From: CAZOKH01 sp964580315
GTDB taxonomy: Bacteria; Chloroflexota; Anaerolineae; Anaerolineales; Anaerolineaceae
Reading direction: 5' to 3'
Assembly (NCBI GenBank): GCA_964580315.1
Contig: CAZOKH010000001.1
Coordinates: forward strand, 62,001 to 126,000
DNA: 64,000 bases
Below the pieces are notes generated by a model, which was given only the letters and a program-made list of their open reading frames with translations, did not search any database and was not told the DNA's origin. A program made the position numbers and the translations under genes. How positions within the stretch are numbered: position 1 is the first letter of the stretch; every line of letters starts with the position of its first letter. Of the stretch, positions 33,479 to 42,055 are shown one piece after another.

Positions 33479-34519
33479 ATGTTAACCCAGGCAGAAATTG
33501 ACGCATTATTAGCAGGCGCAATTGAGATTGAGGAAGCCGAGAATCAAGACGGCGTTAACCTTGCCCAGATTATGGGCAAGGAAGATGCTGTGCATGAAAA
33601 AGAGGAAGATTCTAAAGACCGGCGAATTCGACCGTATAACTTCTGGTCGCCGGATCGTTTTTCCAAAGATCAGATGCGGGCTGTCGAACTGGTGCATGAA
33701 GAGCTTGCCGAGAGACTAACCAATACGCTGCCTTCTTTTCTGCGCACCAATGTGCGGCCGCGCATTGTGCACACTGAACAGGGCAGATTCCATGACTTTT
33801 TGCATGATCTTCCGCCCAACAGTCTATATCACCTGGTTTCGCTGGCTCCATTGCCCGGTCAACTGGTGATCAATTTGAGCCCTGAAGTGAGCTTTGTGAT
33901 TTTGGAGCAGCGGCTGGGTGGCCGCAGCGACCGCAGCGGCAAAACACACATCCTGACGGATATTGATCAGTCGCTGTTGCAAGATTTTGTTGAAAATATG
34001 TTGAATGATTTGAAAGCTTCATGGGGCCGTGTGGCGATGATTGAACCCAAGATCATGGACAGCACCATTAACCAACCCTGGGTGCAAATGATGGTTGGCA
34101 ATGAGCGTGTGATGACCATTGCCTTTGAAATCATCATCAAAGAAACCACCGGCACCATGAGTTTTTATATTCCCTATTCCATGTTGAAACCAGTGATCAA
34201 TGAACTCAATCCGGCAACCATTATCACCGGGCAGCGGCAGCAGGTGAGCGATCCGATCGCCAGGCAAATTAACGTTGATAATCTGAATAAAGTGGTTTTA
34301 CCGTTGCAAGTGATTCTTGGAAAATCTAGATTGACCATGTCTGAACTTCTCAATTTGCAGGTTGGCGACGTGGTTGTTCTGGATACTTTTTCATACCAGG
34401 ACCTTAAAGTGAGCATTGCAGGCAGAGATCGCTTCCGCTGTAAAGCGGGGCGGGTTGGCAAAAACCTGGGAATTCAGCTTACTGGATTTGAAAAAGCCGC
34501 TGAAGAGGAAGAAGAGTAA
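33479..34519 (+). CDS. fliM: Flagellar switch protein FliM
   Basis: A C-ring component of 346 residues. The N terminus reads MLTQAEIDALLAGAIEIEEAE, the LSQxEIDALL CheY-binding motif, so chemotactic control by CheY-P is expected even though no che genes are in the window. The middle domain (IRPYNFWSPDRFSKDQMRAVELVHEELAERL, then the GRSDRSGK loop in place of the usual GG-x-G pattern) contacts FliG. The C-terminal domain (about 265-340; VILGKSRLTMSELLNLQVGDVVVLD) is FliN-like. Twenty bases separate it from fliL. Confidence 0.95.
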   Translation: MLTQAEIDALLAGAIEIEEAENQDGVNLAQIMGKEDAVHEKEEDSKDRRIRPYNFWSPDRFSKDQMRAVELVHEELAERLTNTLPSFLRTNVRPRIVHTEQGRFHDFLHDLPPNSLYHLVSLAPLPGQLVINLSPEVSFVILEQRLGGRSDRSGKTHILTDIDQSLLQDFVENMLNDLKASWGRVAMIEPKIMDSTINQPWVQMMVGNERVMTIAFEIIIKETTGTMSFYIPYSMLKPVINELNPATIITGQRQQVSDPIARQINVDNLNKVVLPLQVILGKSRLTMSELLNLQVGDVVVLDTFSYQDLKVSIAGRDRFRCKAGRVGKNLGIQLTGFEKAAEEEEE

Positions 34520-34540
34520 CCAGAATTTGAGGAGGATTGG

Positions 34541-35029
34541 ATGGAAAGCGATGACATCCTGAATACCAATATGGGTGATGAAGCGTCCCAGTCTGCTTCT
34601 TCTGATGAGGAGGCGTTGGCAAGAGAGCTTCAACAGGAACTGGAAAAGCAAGAAGCACAAATGAGCCAGGCTGCGCCGCAACCTGCTCCGCAGCCCGCAG
34701 TAGAACAGAAAAGCACTGGCATTGTTGAGGACGCCACCAATTTTGCGCAAGAAATGTTTGGCTCAACCGGACAATCCTATCCAAGTAATTTGGATATGTT
34801 GATGGATGTGGCCATGGAATTGACGGTTGAACTTGGACGCACTTCACAATCAGTGCGCCAGGTTCTTGATTTGCATAAAGGCTCGGTGCTGGAATTGGAC
34901 CGCATTGCCGGCGATGCAGTTGATATTTATGTAAATAATCAATTGATCGCCAAGGGAGATGTGGTGGTTGTGGATGACAAGTTTGGCGTTCGAATAACTG
35001 AGCTGACCCGCAATAAACGGGAAGGGTGA
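34541..35029 (+). CDS. fliN: Flagellar switch protein FliN
   Basis: A 162-residue C-ring protein. The last 80 residues form the SpoA fold (LDMLMDVAMELTVELGRTSQSVRQVLDLHKGSVLELDRIAGDAVDIYVNNQLIAKGDVVVVDDKFGVRI lies at 34790-35000 and contains the GxVxELD and NxxxIAxGEVVVV-type blocks). The first 80 are acidic, then Gln/Pro/Ala-rich, and probably disordered. No CheC-like phosphatase domain is present, so it is FliN rather than FliY. Three bases separate it from fliO. Confidence 0.94.
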   Translation: MESDDILNTNMGDEASQSASSDEEALARELQQELEKQEAQMSQAAPQPAPQPAVEQKSTGIVEDATNFAQEMFGSTGQSYPSNLDMLMDVAMELTVELGRTSQSVRQVLDLHKGSVLELDRIAGDAVDIYVNNQLIAKGDVVVVDDKFGVRITELTRNKREG

Positions 35030-35032
35030 ACC

Positions 35033-35587
35033 ATGTTTAATCCATGGGAACGACTAACCGCCAACATAACAAACAAAAAAGCATTTTCCATGATCCTCTG
35101 GGGCATTGTGGGACTTGTGTTTGTTTTCGCTTTATGGATCACCGGCACAAGCCAGTGGCAAACAGCCGGCGGTGAAACGACTGTTGGCGGCGATGTCATT
35201 CCCAACACCACTGCGCTGTATATTAATGTTTTTCTGAAAACGGTAGTGGTGATTGCCCTGATTTACGGGGCTTTTGCTCTTTACAGGAATTTTTCCGGCA
35301 ACATAGTTTCCATCAAAGAGAAGCGTATGCGGGTGGTTGAATCAACGCAACTTTCGCCGCGCCGGACGTTGTACCTGGTTAAAGTGGACGACCGCCAATT
35401 TTTGGTGGGGGGTACCGACCAGGCGTTGAACCTGTTGACTGAAATAGATGGAAGCGATGAAGCGTTTGAGACAGCACCAATGCCATCAGCGGCAAATTCG
35501 CTAAAAGATTTTGCCGGGTTGTTTCAAAAAACAATCAAGGATGCAGAAAATTCGGTAATTGAATCTCGCCAGGGATCGGCACACTAA
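35033..35587 (+). CDS. fliO: FliO-like flagellar export protein
   Basis: A 184-residue protein with two membrane helices (about 20-38 and 66-85) and a cytoplasmic C-terminal FliO domain (MRVVESTQLSPRRTLYLVKVDDRQFLVGGTDQALNLL, positions 35327-35437). FliO helps assemble the FliP ring. Most FliO proteins have a single helix, so the extra N-terminal one is a variation. The position between fliN and fliP is standard. Confidence 0.87.
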   Translation: MFNPWERLTANITNKKAFSMILWGIVGLVFVFALWITGTSQWQTAGGETTVGGDVIPNTTALYINVFLKTVVVIALIYGAFALYRNFSGNIVSIKEKRMRVVESTQLSPRRTLYLVKVDDRQFLVGGTDQALNLLTEIDGSDEAFETAPMPSAANSLKDFAGLFQKTIKDAENSVIESRQGSAH

Positions 35588-35612
35588 TATCTATACTGGA
35601 ATCCCGATCAAT

Positions 35613-36371
35613 ATGAATAAAAAGAAATTATTGTTAATAACCTGTTTGGCGCTGCTGGGGTTGGTTTTAGCTGGCTGCGCTGCCACGCCCGAGTTTACAG
35701 CCCCCGGGGTAACCCTGGAAATCCAGCCCGAAGGTCAACCGGAACAGGTTAGTTCGGGCGTTCAATTACTGGTTTTATTAACCGTATTGTCACTGGCGCC
35801 TTCCATCATCATCATGGCAACCTCATTTACGCGGGTGGTGATTGTGTTATCTTTGTTGCGCAATGCCATTGGCACAGCCACCACGCCACCCTCTCAGGTG
35901 ATTATCGGATTGGCTTTGTTGATGACCTTTTTTATCATGGCGCCTGTTTACAACACCATCAATCAAGATGCGCTCCAGCCCTATCTGAATAATGAAATTC
36001 CACAGCAAACGGCATTTCAAAGAGCCATGGACCCTTTGCGTGAATTCATGTTCAGGCAAACCCGGCAAAAAGATATTGAACTGTTTTTGGCGATGAACCA
36101 ATCGGAGCGGCCGAACACCCTGGCAGATATTCCCACAGTTGTGCTGCTGCCAGCCTTTGTGATCAGCGAGCTTAAAACCGCGTTTACCATGGGGTTCGTC
36201 ATCTATGTTCCTTTCCTTATTATCGATATGGTTGTCTCGAGCGTTTTGCTGGCAATGGGCATGATGATGCTGCCGCCATCTTTGATTTCACTGCCGTTCA
36301 AATTGCTTTTATTTGTGATGGTGGATGGATGGTACCTGGTAACCCGTTCACTACTTTTGAGTTTCCAGTGA
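35613..36371 (+). CDS. fliP: Flagellar export-gate protein FliP with lipobox-type signal
   Basis: A 252-residue core subunit of the type III export gate. The mature part is typical: LLTVLSLAPSIIIMATSFTRVVIVLSLLRNAIGT (35766-35870), FRQTRQKDIELFLAM, and TAFTMGFVIYVPFLIIDMVVSSVLLAMGMMMLPP. The N terminus MNKKKLLLITCLALLGLVLAGC ends with a perfect lipobox (L19-A-G-C22), so signal peptidase II processing and lipidation are predicted, whereas other FliP proteins carry an ordinary cleaved signal. The ATG at 35613 starts this signal; the frame extends upstream into fliO but without a ribosome site. The lipidation call is prediction. Confidence 0.95.
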   Translation: MNKKKLLLITCLALLGLVLAGCAATPEFTAPGVTLEIQPEGQPEQVSSGVQLLVLLTVLSLAPSIIIMATSFTRVVIVLSLLRNAIGTATTPPSQVIIGLALLMTFFIMAPVYNTINQDALQPYLNNEIPQQTAFQRAMDPLREFMFRQTRQKDIELFLAMNQSERPNTLADIPTVVLLPAFVISELKTAFTMGFVIYVPFLIIDMVVSSVLLAMGMMMLPPSLISLPFKLLLFVMVDGWYLVTRSLLLSFQ

Positions 36372-36389
36372 GGTTAAAAAGAAACCTCC

Positions 36390-36662
36390 ATGAATGAGAC
36401 CTATTTATTAAACCTTGCTCAAAATGCCATGCTGCTGGCAGCTTTATTGTCTGCTCCGATTTTGCTGGCCACACTGCTCATCGGCAGCCTGGTCAGTTTG
36501 CTGCAGGCTGCCACCCAGGTTAATGAATTTACGCTGACTTTTGTTCCTAAAATCATTGCCGTAATTGTCATCCTGTTATTCCTGGGGGGGTGGATGTTGC
36601 AGCAAATTATGGCATTTACCACCAATTTGTACAACGACTTGCCAACACTGATACTCCAATGA
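36390..36662 (+). CDS. fliQ: Flagellar export-gate protein FliQ
   Basis: A 90-residue protein with two membrane helices, which forms the FliP5Q4R1 gate. Characteristic segments are LLIGSLVSLLQAATQVNEFTLTFVPKI and VILLFLGGWMLQQIMAFT. The length is as usual. Ten bases separate it from the HDOD gene. Confidence 0.94.
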   Translation: MNETYLLNLAQNAMLLAALLSAPILLATLLIGSLVSLLQAATQVNEFTLTFVPKIIAVIVILLFLGGWMLQQIMAFTTNLYNDLPTLILQ

Positions 36663-36671
36663 GAGGCCTGC

Positions 36672-37544
36672 ATGTCAACTGTTGCTCCATCACAAGCCAA
36701 CCAAGTAGATGACGAAATTGTTCGCAAAATATTGGGATATATCAACGATATTCGTCCCATGCCGACCAGTGTTTCACGTGTTTTAACTGCACTGGATAAT
36801 CAATATTCTGATGCTGAAATCATTTCTGAATTCCTGGGCTTAGATCAGGCTCTGGCAGCCAATGTGCTGTCTGCGGCGAATTCTGTCATTCTGGGTTATG
36901 GTCCATCCTGTTCAAATTTAAATGACGCGGTCATGCGGTTGGGGTTTAAAAAATTGCGCACCATTGTGCTGGGGGTGGGGGTTTCCAATGCTTTTGAAAG
37001 CAACCTGCCAACCTATGGTTTGATGACGGGTGATTTGTGGAATCATTCTGTTGCCACAGCGGTGTCAGCCCAGTGGCTGGCGCGTTCTTTTTCAATGCCC
37101 AATCCTGAAGATGTTTATGTGGCGGGGTTGCTGCATGATATCGGAAAACTGGTGTTGGATCGTTTTGCGCGCGTGTATTTTCCCAACCTGGAACGCACTG
37201 CACGGGAATTCAACTGCCCGTTTTTTCAGATCGAAGACCGGGTGTTTGGCATTAACCACGCGGTAGTGGGCGGGGTGTTGGCGCGTAAATGGAATTTTCC
37301 GGAAGTTCTCGCTAATCCTATTGAGGACCATCACTCACCAGGGCAGGCCAAAGGGAACAAGCGGATCGCCGCCATTATCAACATTGCCAATGCTTTCAAT
37401 CCCATTGATTCAGTGACCTTGCAGCGGCTGGGTAAACGCACTTATGATCCCAAAGCCCTGGAAATTTTGAATTTGACCGATAAAGATTTGTTTCGCTTGA
37501 ATGAAGAAATGAATCGGTATTTTAAACCGCAAATTTCAGGTTGA
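36672..37544 (+). CDS. HDOD domain protein in the flagellar operon
   Basis: A 290-residue cytoplasmic protein whose main part (about 20-220) is an HDOD domain, a non-enzymatic relative of HD phosphohydrolases often found in signalling. It shows DIRPMPTSVSRVLTALDNQYSDAEIISEFLGLDQALAANVLSAANS (36750-36890), LNDAVMRLGFKKLRTIVLG, and VAGLLHDIGKLVLD. HDOD proteins usually link c-di-GMP or two-component signals to motility. Here it sits between fliQ and fliR, genes that are normally adjacent, and overlaps or abuts the receiver gene that follows. The partner and role are not known. Confidence 0.9.
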   Translation: MSTVAPSQANQVDDEIVRKILGYINDIRPMPTSVSRVLTALDNQYSDAEIISEFLGLDQALAANVLSAANSVILGYGPSCSNLNDAVMRLGFKKLRTIVLGVGVSNAFESNLPTYGLMTGDLWNHSVATAVSAQWLARSFSMPNPEDVYVAGLLHDIGKLVLDRFARVYFPNLERTAREFNCPFFQIEDRVFGINHAVVGGVLARKWNFPEVLANPIEDHHSPGQAKGNKRIAAIINIANAFNPIDSVTLQRLGKRTYDPKALEILNLTDKDLFRLNEEMNRYFKPQISG

Positions 37545-37567
37545 CCGATCTTGATATAATCATTCCA

Positions 37568-37969
37568 ATGACTATCTTACCCCCTGTTGAAATCATTATG
37601 TTAGAGGAAGACCGTGCGTTGGCCGACCTGATCTTAATGGCATTGGATCGGGAAGGGCTGCGTGCAGCAGTGGTCAGCCGACCGGCTGATTTGTGGGAGG
37701 CGTTGGAAGCGCTGCAACCAAGACTGGTGATTCTGGATTTGTTCTTGACGGGGCACAGCGGGCTGGAGATGTTGCAGGAGATGAAAGAGAAGGGCTGGTT
37801 AGACCAGACGCGTGTTCTGGTGTTGTCTTCCCTGGGATTCCGTGAGGTGGTAAAACAGGCAACTCAACTGGGGGCAATTGATTTTATAGTCAAGCCTTTT
37901 GATATCGATGCCTTTTTGCAGAGGGTTTTAAAGTGTCTGCGGTCAAACGCGCCCATTAGCCCTGACTAG
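37568..37969 (+). CDS. Stand-alone response-regulator receiver
   Basis: A receiver-only protein of about 134 residues. Acidic residues in EIIMLEEDRALADL, the phospho-Asp in LVILDLFLTGHSG, Ser in VLVLSSLG and Lys in IDFIVKPFDID make up a complete active site. There is no output domain, so it is likely to act through the HDOD protein encoded just before. The start could be the ATG at 37568 or a TTG at 37541 that overlaps the HDOD stop. A TATAAT lies at 37554-37559 but no matching -35 is visible. It is not CheY-like enough to assume FliM binding. Confidence 0.85.
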   Translation: MTILPPVEIIMLEEDRALADLILMALDREGLRAAVVSRPADLWEALEALQPRLVILDLFLTGHSGLEMLQEMKEKGWLDQTRVLVLSSLGFREVVKQATQLGAIDFIVKPFDIDAFLQRVLKCLRSNAPISPD

Positions 37970-38040
37970 CGTTTTACGATCTTCTTCCAGGATATTCAAT
38001 ATTCGTTTTTTACGCCATATTTAGTTATGCTTCACCAAAG

Positions 38041-38078
38041 CTTTACTGCAAAGCGGGGATGATTTGGTATCCTTGAGG
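38041..38078 (+). promoter_or_regulatory. Early-flagellar upstream element before fliR
   Basis: CTTTACTGC, 18 bases, TATCCTTGAGG, 20 bases before fliR. The same two blocks with a one-base longer gap lie before flgC (60752-60790). It could be a promoter of an unusual class or a shared regulator site. Confidence 0.45.
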
Positions 38079-38097
38079 TAGTAGGAGCCACGTCTTC

Positions 38098-38859
38098 ATG
38101 TCTGTCTCATTTGTACATGCGCAATACTTTATCCTTGTTTTAACTCGCGTCATGATAATTTTGATTCAAATACCGCTATTTGGAAGCGATATGGTTTTGG
38201 ATCGGATCAAGGTCATTTTTGGCTTTATTTTGTCATTGGTGATAACAACCTGGCAGCCGCTTCAGCCCGGCATGGAGGAATTGCCCATGCTGGTTTTTGC
38301 CTTTTCAATTCTGAAAGAATTGATTATCGGTTTTCTGGCAGGCTTTGCCGCCACATTGACCTTTGGTGGTTTGCAGGTGGCGGCTCGCATGATTGAACTA
38401 TCCAGCGGTTTCTCAGCGGGTGAACTATTTAACCCGGCGTTGGGAATGAGTGGTTCCTCCATTTCACAGTTTTTCACGATTCTGGCATTGCTATTCTTTA
38501 TGATAACCAATGGGCATCACATATTTTTGTTGGGATTGCAAAAAACATTTGAAGTGCTGCCCATTTTTGCCGAATTACCCCCGCTTGACCCCGGCAATTT
38601 GCTTCGGATGACTGCAAATTTCATTACCATAGGATTGCAAATGTCGATGCCGGTGATGGGCGCTTTGTTAATGACAGACCTGGCGTTGGGGCTGCTGGCA
38701 AAGGTGGCTCCGCAAATGAATGTCTTCTTTCTGGGACTCCCGGTAAAGGTTTTTATGGGGATCATTGGCATTGCGCTGACTTTCAGTGTTCTCTTGCCCT
38801 CGCTGCAGGATTTATTTAATAACCTGGGCAAACGTATGATTGAAATTATGGGTGTGTGA
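38098..38859 (+). CDS. fliR: Flagellar export-gate protein FliR
   Basis: A 253-residue membrane protein with about six helices, third component of the export gate. It contains VKVIFGFILSLVITTWQP-like early helices, ELIIGFLAGFAATLTFGGLQVAARMIELSSGFSAG (38314-38420), and ALLMTDLALGLLAKVAPQMNVFFLGLPVKVFMGI, all conserved in FliR/SctT. It starts a new run after the HDOD/receiver pair and is followed without a gap by flhB. Confidence 0.95.
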   Translation: MSVSFVHAQYFILVLTRVMIILIQIPLFGSDMVLDRIKVIFGFILSLVITTWQPLQPGMEELPMLVFAFSILKELIIGFLAGFAATLTFGGLQVAARMIELSSGFSAGELFNPALGMSGSSISQFFTILALLFFMITNGHHIFLLGLQKTFEVLPIFAELPPLDPGNLLRMTANFITIGLQMSMPVMGALLMTDLALGLLAKVAPQMNVFFLGLPVKVFMGIIGIALTFSVLLPSLQDLFNNLGKRMIEIMGV

Positions 38860-38861
38860 GA

Positions 38862-39932
38862 ATGGGTGAAAAGACTGAAAGTCCAACTCCGCGCAAGTTG
38901 TCTGAAGCCCGTGAAAGGGGACAGGTTGTTCACAGCATGGAAATAAATTCTGCCGCTGGCATGCTGGCGGCAATCTGGCTGATTCAGGGGCCGGGAAGGA
39001 CCCTGGTTCAAAACCTGGGAACCATAATCCGGCAGGCTTTTTCCAGCTTATCACCCGAAAAAATGGATGTCAATCCAACCTGGCTGCAGACCATTTTTAT
39101 CAATGATTTGAACTTAATCATGAACCCGATGATGCAAATGCTCTTTGGAATCATGATCTTGGGATTGGTGGTGAATTTGGCGCAGAGTGGTTTTGTGTGG
39201 GCAAGCAAACGGCAGGCATTTGATTTTGGCCGTTTGAATCCATTGAACGGTTTTAAGCGTATGTTTTCTTTGCAAGGTGTGGTGAATTTGCTGAAAGCGC
39301 TTTTGAAACTGGGAATCGTGGGATGGGTTGCCTATACGTTTTTACGCGACAACTTGACCAGTATGCTGGAGCTTGCCAGCATGGATTTATCGGCAAGCCT
39401 GACAAAATGGGTGGGGCTTGTGGTGGCATTGATCATCCGGGTGGGCGGCGCCTACCTGGTTCTGGCTGCCATGGATTACGCCTATCAGCGCTGGGAATAT
39501 ATGCGCCAGATGCGCATGTCGAAGCAAGAAGTGTTGGATGAAATTAAACAGACCGAAGGCGACCCGTTTATGCGGGCGCGCATTCGTCAACAACAGCGCC
39601 GCATGGCGCGCATGCGCATGATGACGGCAGTCCCGAAGGCCGACGTGGTTATCACAAACCCAACTCACCTGGCAGTGGCAATCAGTTATGACGAAAAATC
39701 CATGAAGGCGCCGCGTTTGCTGGCAAAAGGCGCCTACCAGATTGCTGAAAGAATTGTGAAAGTTGCCAGAGAGAACAAAATCACGGTTACCCAAAACATA
39801 CCCCTGGCGCGTGCCATCTATAAAAATGTTGAGATCGACCAGGAAATACCGCCTGATTTATATGTGGCAATGGCCGAGGTGCTGGCATATGTTTACCGCC
39901 TGCGTGGAAAAAAGATAACTGAAACGGGATAA
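38862..39932 (+). CDS. flhB: Flagellar export switch protein FlhB
   Basis: A 356-residue export-gate protein that switches substrate specificity from hook to filament type. It begins MGEKTESPTPRKLSEARERGQV, the family's cytoplasmic N terminus, has four membrane helices, and a C-terminal domain with the autocleavage motif Asn-Pro-Thr-His (VVITNPTHLAVAISYDEKSMKAP, positions 39646-39714). Cleavage between Asn and Pro is expected. A GTG two codons earlier is an alternative start that overlaps fliR. Confidence 0.96.
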   Translation: MGEKTESPTPRKLSEARERGQVVHSMEINSAAGMLAAIWLIQGPGRTLVQNLGTIIRQAFSSLSPEKMDVNPTWLQTIFINDLNLIMNPMMQMLFGIMILGLVVNLAQSGFVWASKRQAFDFGRLNPLNGFKRMFSLQGVVNLLKALLKLGIVGWVAYTFLRDNLTSMLELASMDLSASLTKWVGLVVALIIRVGGAYLVLAAMDYAYQRWEYMRQMRMSKQEVLDEIKQTEGDPFMRARIRQQQRRMARMRMMTAVPKADVVITNPTHLAVAISYDEKSMKAPRLLAKGAYQIAERIVKVARENKITVTQNIPLARAIYKNVEIDQEIPPDLYVAMAEVLAYVYRLRGKKITETG

Positions 39933-39954
39933 ACCTTGTTTTTAGAGGATAAGA

Positions 39955-42030
39955 ATGACTGTAAATAGCACACCGGCAACCAGCCGTTTTGATTTTAGAA
40001 GCCTTTTGGGCTCCAAAGACCTCCTCATGGCAGGCGCAATTGTTGTTGTGGTCGGCATGATGCTGGTTCCATTGCCCACATTTCTGATTGATGTTCTGGT
40101 TGTGTTGCAACTGGCTGGCTCGCTGGCAATTTTGCTGCTGAGCACCTACATTCACAAACCACTGGATTTTTCAGTATTTCCATCACTGTTATTGATGGTG
40201 ACACTTTTCCGGTTGGGGTTAAACATCTCGACCAGCCGTCAAATACTGATGGCCGGTTCGGCAGGTAATGTCATTCAAACGTTTGGGAGCATTGTCATTG
40301 GTGATGACTATATTGTGGGTGTCGTTATTTTCTTGATGCTCATGATTATTCAGTTCGCAGTGATTAACAACGGCGCCGGACGTGTGGCAGAAGTGACTGC
40401 CCGTTTTACACTGGATGCCATGCCCGGAAAGCAAATGTCAATCGACGCTGATTTGAATGCCGGAATCATCAATGAGGTGCAGGCGCAGGAAAGACGCCAG
40501 GGTGTGGCACGTGAGGCGAACTTTTTTGGAGCCATGGACGGCGCCAGCAAATTTGTTAAAGGTGATGCCATTGCAGCCATCATTGTGATCCTGGTAAATA
40601 TTCTGGGCGGCATTGTGATTGGTGTTGTTCAGCGCGGGCAGGGCATTGTGGATGCGCTTCAAACCTACACAACATTGACCATTGGAGCCGGGTTGGCTAT
40701 CCAGGTTCCGGCATTGATGGTATCGACTGCATCGGGTTTGATCGTCACACGTTCAACATCTGAAGGCACGCTGGGTGCAGATGTGATCAAACAGGTGTCG
40801 AACTTCACCACATTGCTGGTGTCAACTATGATCATAGGCATCATCGCCCTAATTCCGGGTTTGCCGAAATTACCGTTTTTAGTAGTGGGTACTTTGTTGG
40901 CCGGTGTAACGTACATTGTCTGGCGGGCTGAGCAAAAACCGATCGAGATTCCTACTGAGGCAGCGCCAACCGTGCAGCCATTGGAGACCCCTGAAGATGT
41001 GATGGGCATGGTGGTGGTTGATCCGTTGGAATTGGAAGTGGGGTATGGGTTAATCCCTCTGGTTGATGAAGAACGCGCCGACAATCTTTTGCGGCAGATT
41101 ACCAATATCCGCAGGCAAATATTGTCTGAGCTGGGCTTTGTTGTGCCCATTATTCGCATTCGCGACAACTTGCGGCTTCCTCCCAACACCTATCGAATTA
41201 AGGTACGCGGTGAAGAAGTGGCGCGCGGAGAGATTATGGTAGATCGCTATCTTGCGATTCCGGGCGCTGAAGTGGAAGAAACCATCCAGGGCGTTCCAAC
41301 GGTTGAACCTGCCTTTGGATTGCCGGCTATCTGGGTGAGCGAATCACAAAAAGGGCAGGCTGAAATTGCCGGCTACACCGTGGTCACGCCGTTGGCCATG
41401 CTCAGCACGCATCTCACTGAAGTCATCCGATCACACGCGGCGGGTTTGCTCAACCGGCAAATGCTGCAAGAAATGCTGAACCGGTTGCACGAAAAAGTGC
41501 CTGCGGCGGTTGAAGGTGTGATCCCTGAAATGTTGAAACTGGGCGATTTGCAAGATGTGCTGCGCAACCTGCTGCGTGAAAGAATTCCAATCCGAGACCT
41601 GGCAGGTGTTTTGGAAGTGATCGCCAAACATGCGCCGGCCACGCGCGATACCAATATTTTAGCCGAAGCGGTTCGGCAAACCATGTCGTTGACCATTTCA
41701 AATATTTACCGTGAAGCAGATCGAACCATTCACGCGTTTACCCTCTCTCCGCAAGTGGAAAACCTGCTGCGCGAATCACTCAGCAGCACCGAAGGCGGAT
41801 TGGGATTTCAAATTGAGGCATCGGTTGCACAGAAGATTCTCAATGCCACCGGTGAGCAGATGGAATTGCTTGCCCAGGAAGGGCACATGCCCATTTTGTT
41901 GTGTCCGCGCGAGCTGCGGTTGGCATTTCGCCGCCTGGCTGAACAATCGTTTTCAAACCTGGTGGTTCTTGCCTACTCGGAGATTGAACCGGGAACCAAG
42001 GTGCGCGCACACGGCATGGTGCAAATTTAA
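39955..42030 (+). CDS. flhA: Flagellar export-gate protein FlhA
   Basis: A 691-residue protein forming the cytoplasmic ring of the export gate. About eight membrane helices occupy residues 20-325, with the FHIPEP-type loop containing LDAMPGKQMSIDADLNAG and RRQGVAREANFFGAMDGASKFVKGDAIA. The large C-terminal domain (about 345-690) binds chaperone-cargo pairs and has VVTPLAMLSTHLTEVIRSHA and LCPRELRLAFRRLAEQSF. Length and motifs are normal. Confidence 0.97.
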   Translation: MTVNSTPATSRFDFRSLLGSKDLLMAGAIVVVVGMMLVPLPTFLIDVLVVLQLAGSLAILLLSTYIHKPLDFSVFPSLLLMVTLFRLGLNISTSRQILMAGSAGNVIQTFGSIVIGDDYIVGVVIFLMLMIIQFAVINNGAGRVAEVTARFTLDAMPGKQMSIDADLNAGIINEVQAQERRQGVAREANFFGAMDGASKFVKGDAIAAIIVILVNILGGIVIGVVQRGQGIVDALQTYTTLTIGAGLAIQVPALMVSTASGLIVTRSTSEGTLGADVIKQVSNFTTLLVSTMIIGIIALIPGLPKLPFLVVGTLLAGVTYIVWRAEQKPIEIPTEAAPTVQPLETPEDVMGMVVVDPLELEVGYGLIPLVDEERADNLLRQITNIRRQILSELGFVVPIIRIRDNLRLPPNTYRIKVRGEEVARGEIMVDRYLAIPGAEVEETIQGVPTVEPAFGLPAIWVSESQKGQAEIAGYTVVTPLAMLSTHLTEVIRSHAAGLLNRQMLQEMLNRLHEKVPAAVEGVIPEMLKLGDLQDVLRNLLRERIPIRDLAGVLEVIAKHAPATRDTNILAEAVRQTMSLTISNIYREADRTIHAFTLSPQVENLLRESLSSTEGGLGFQIEASVAQKILNATGEQMELLAQEGHMPILLCPRELRLAFRRLAEQSFSNLVVLAYSEIEPGTKVRAHGMVQI

Positions 42031-42055
42031 TTTGACAATAGAAATTGGGTGAGTA

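Noticed and set aside
37541..37567. TTGACC and TATAAT near the receiver start as a promoter
   Set aside because: The two boxes are only about seven bases apart; TATAAT has no -35 at normal distance.
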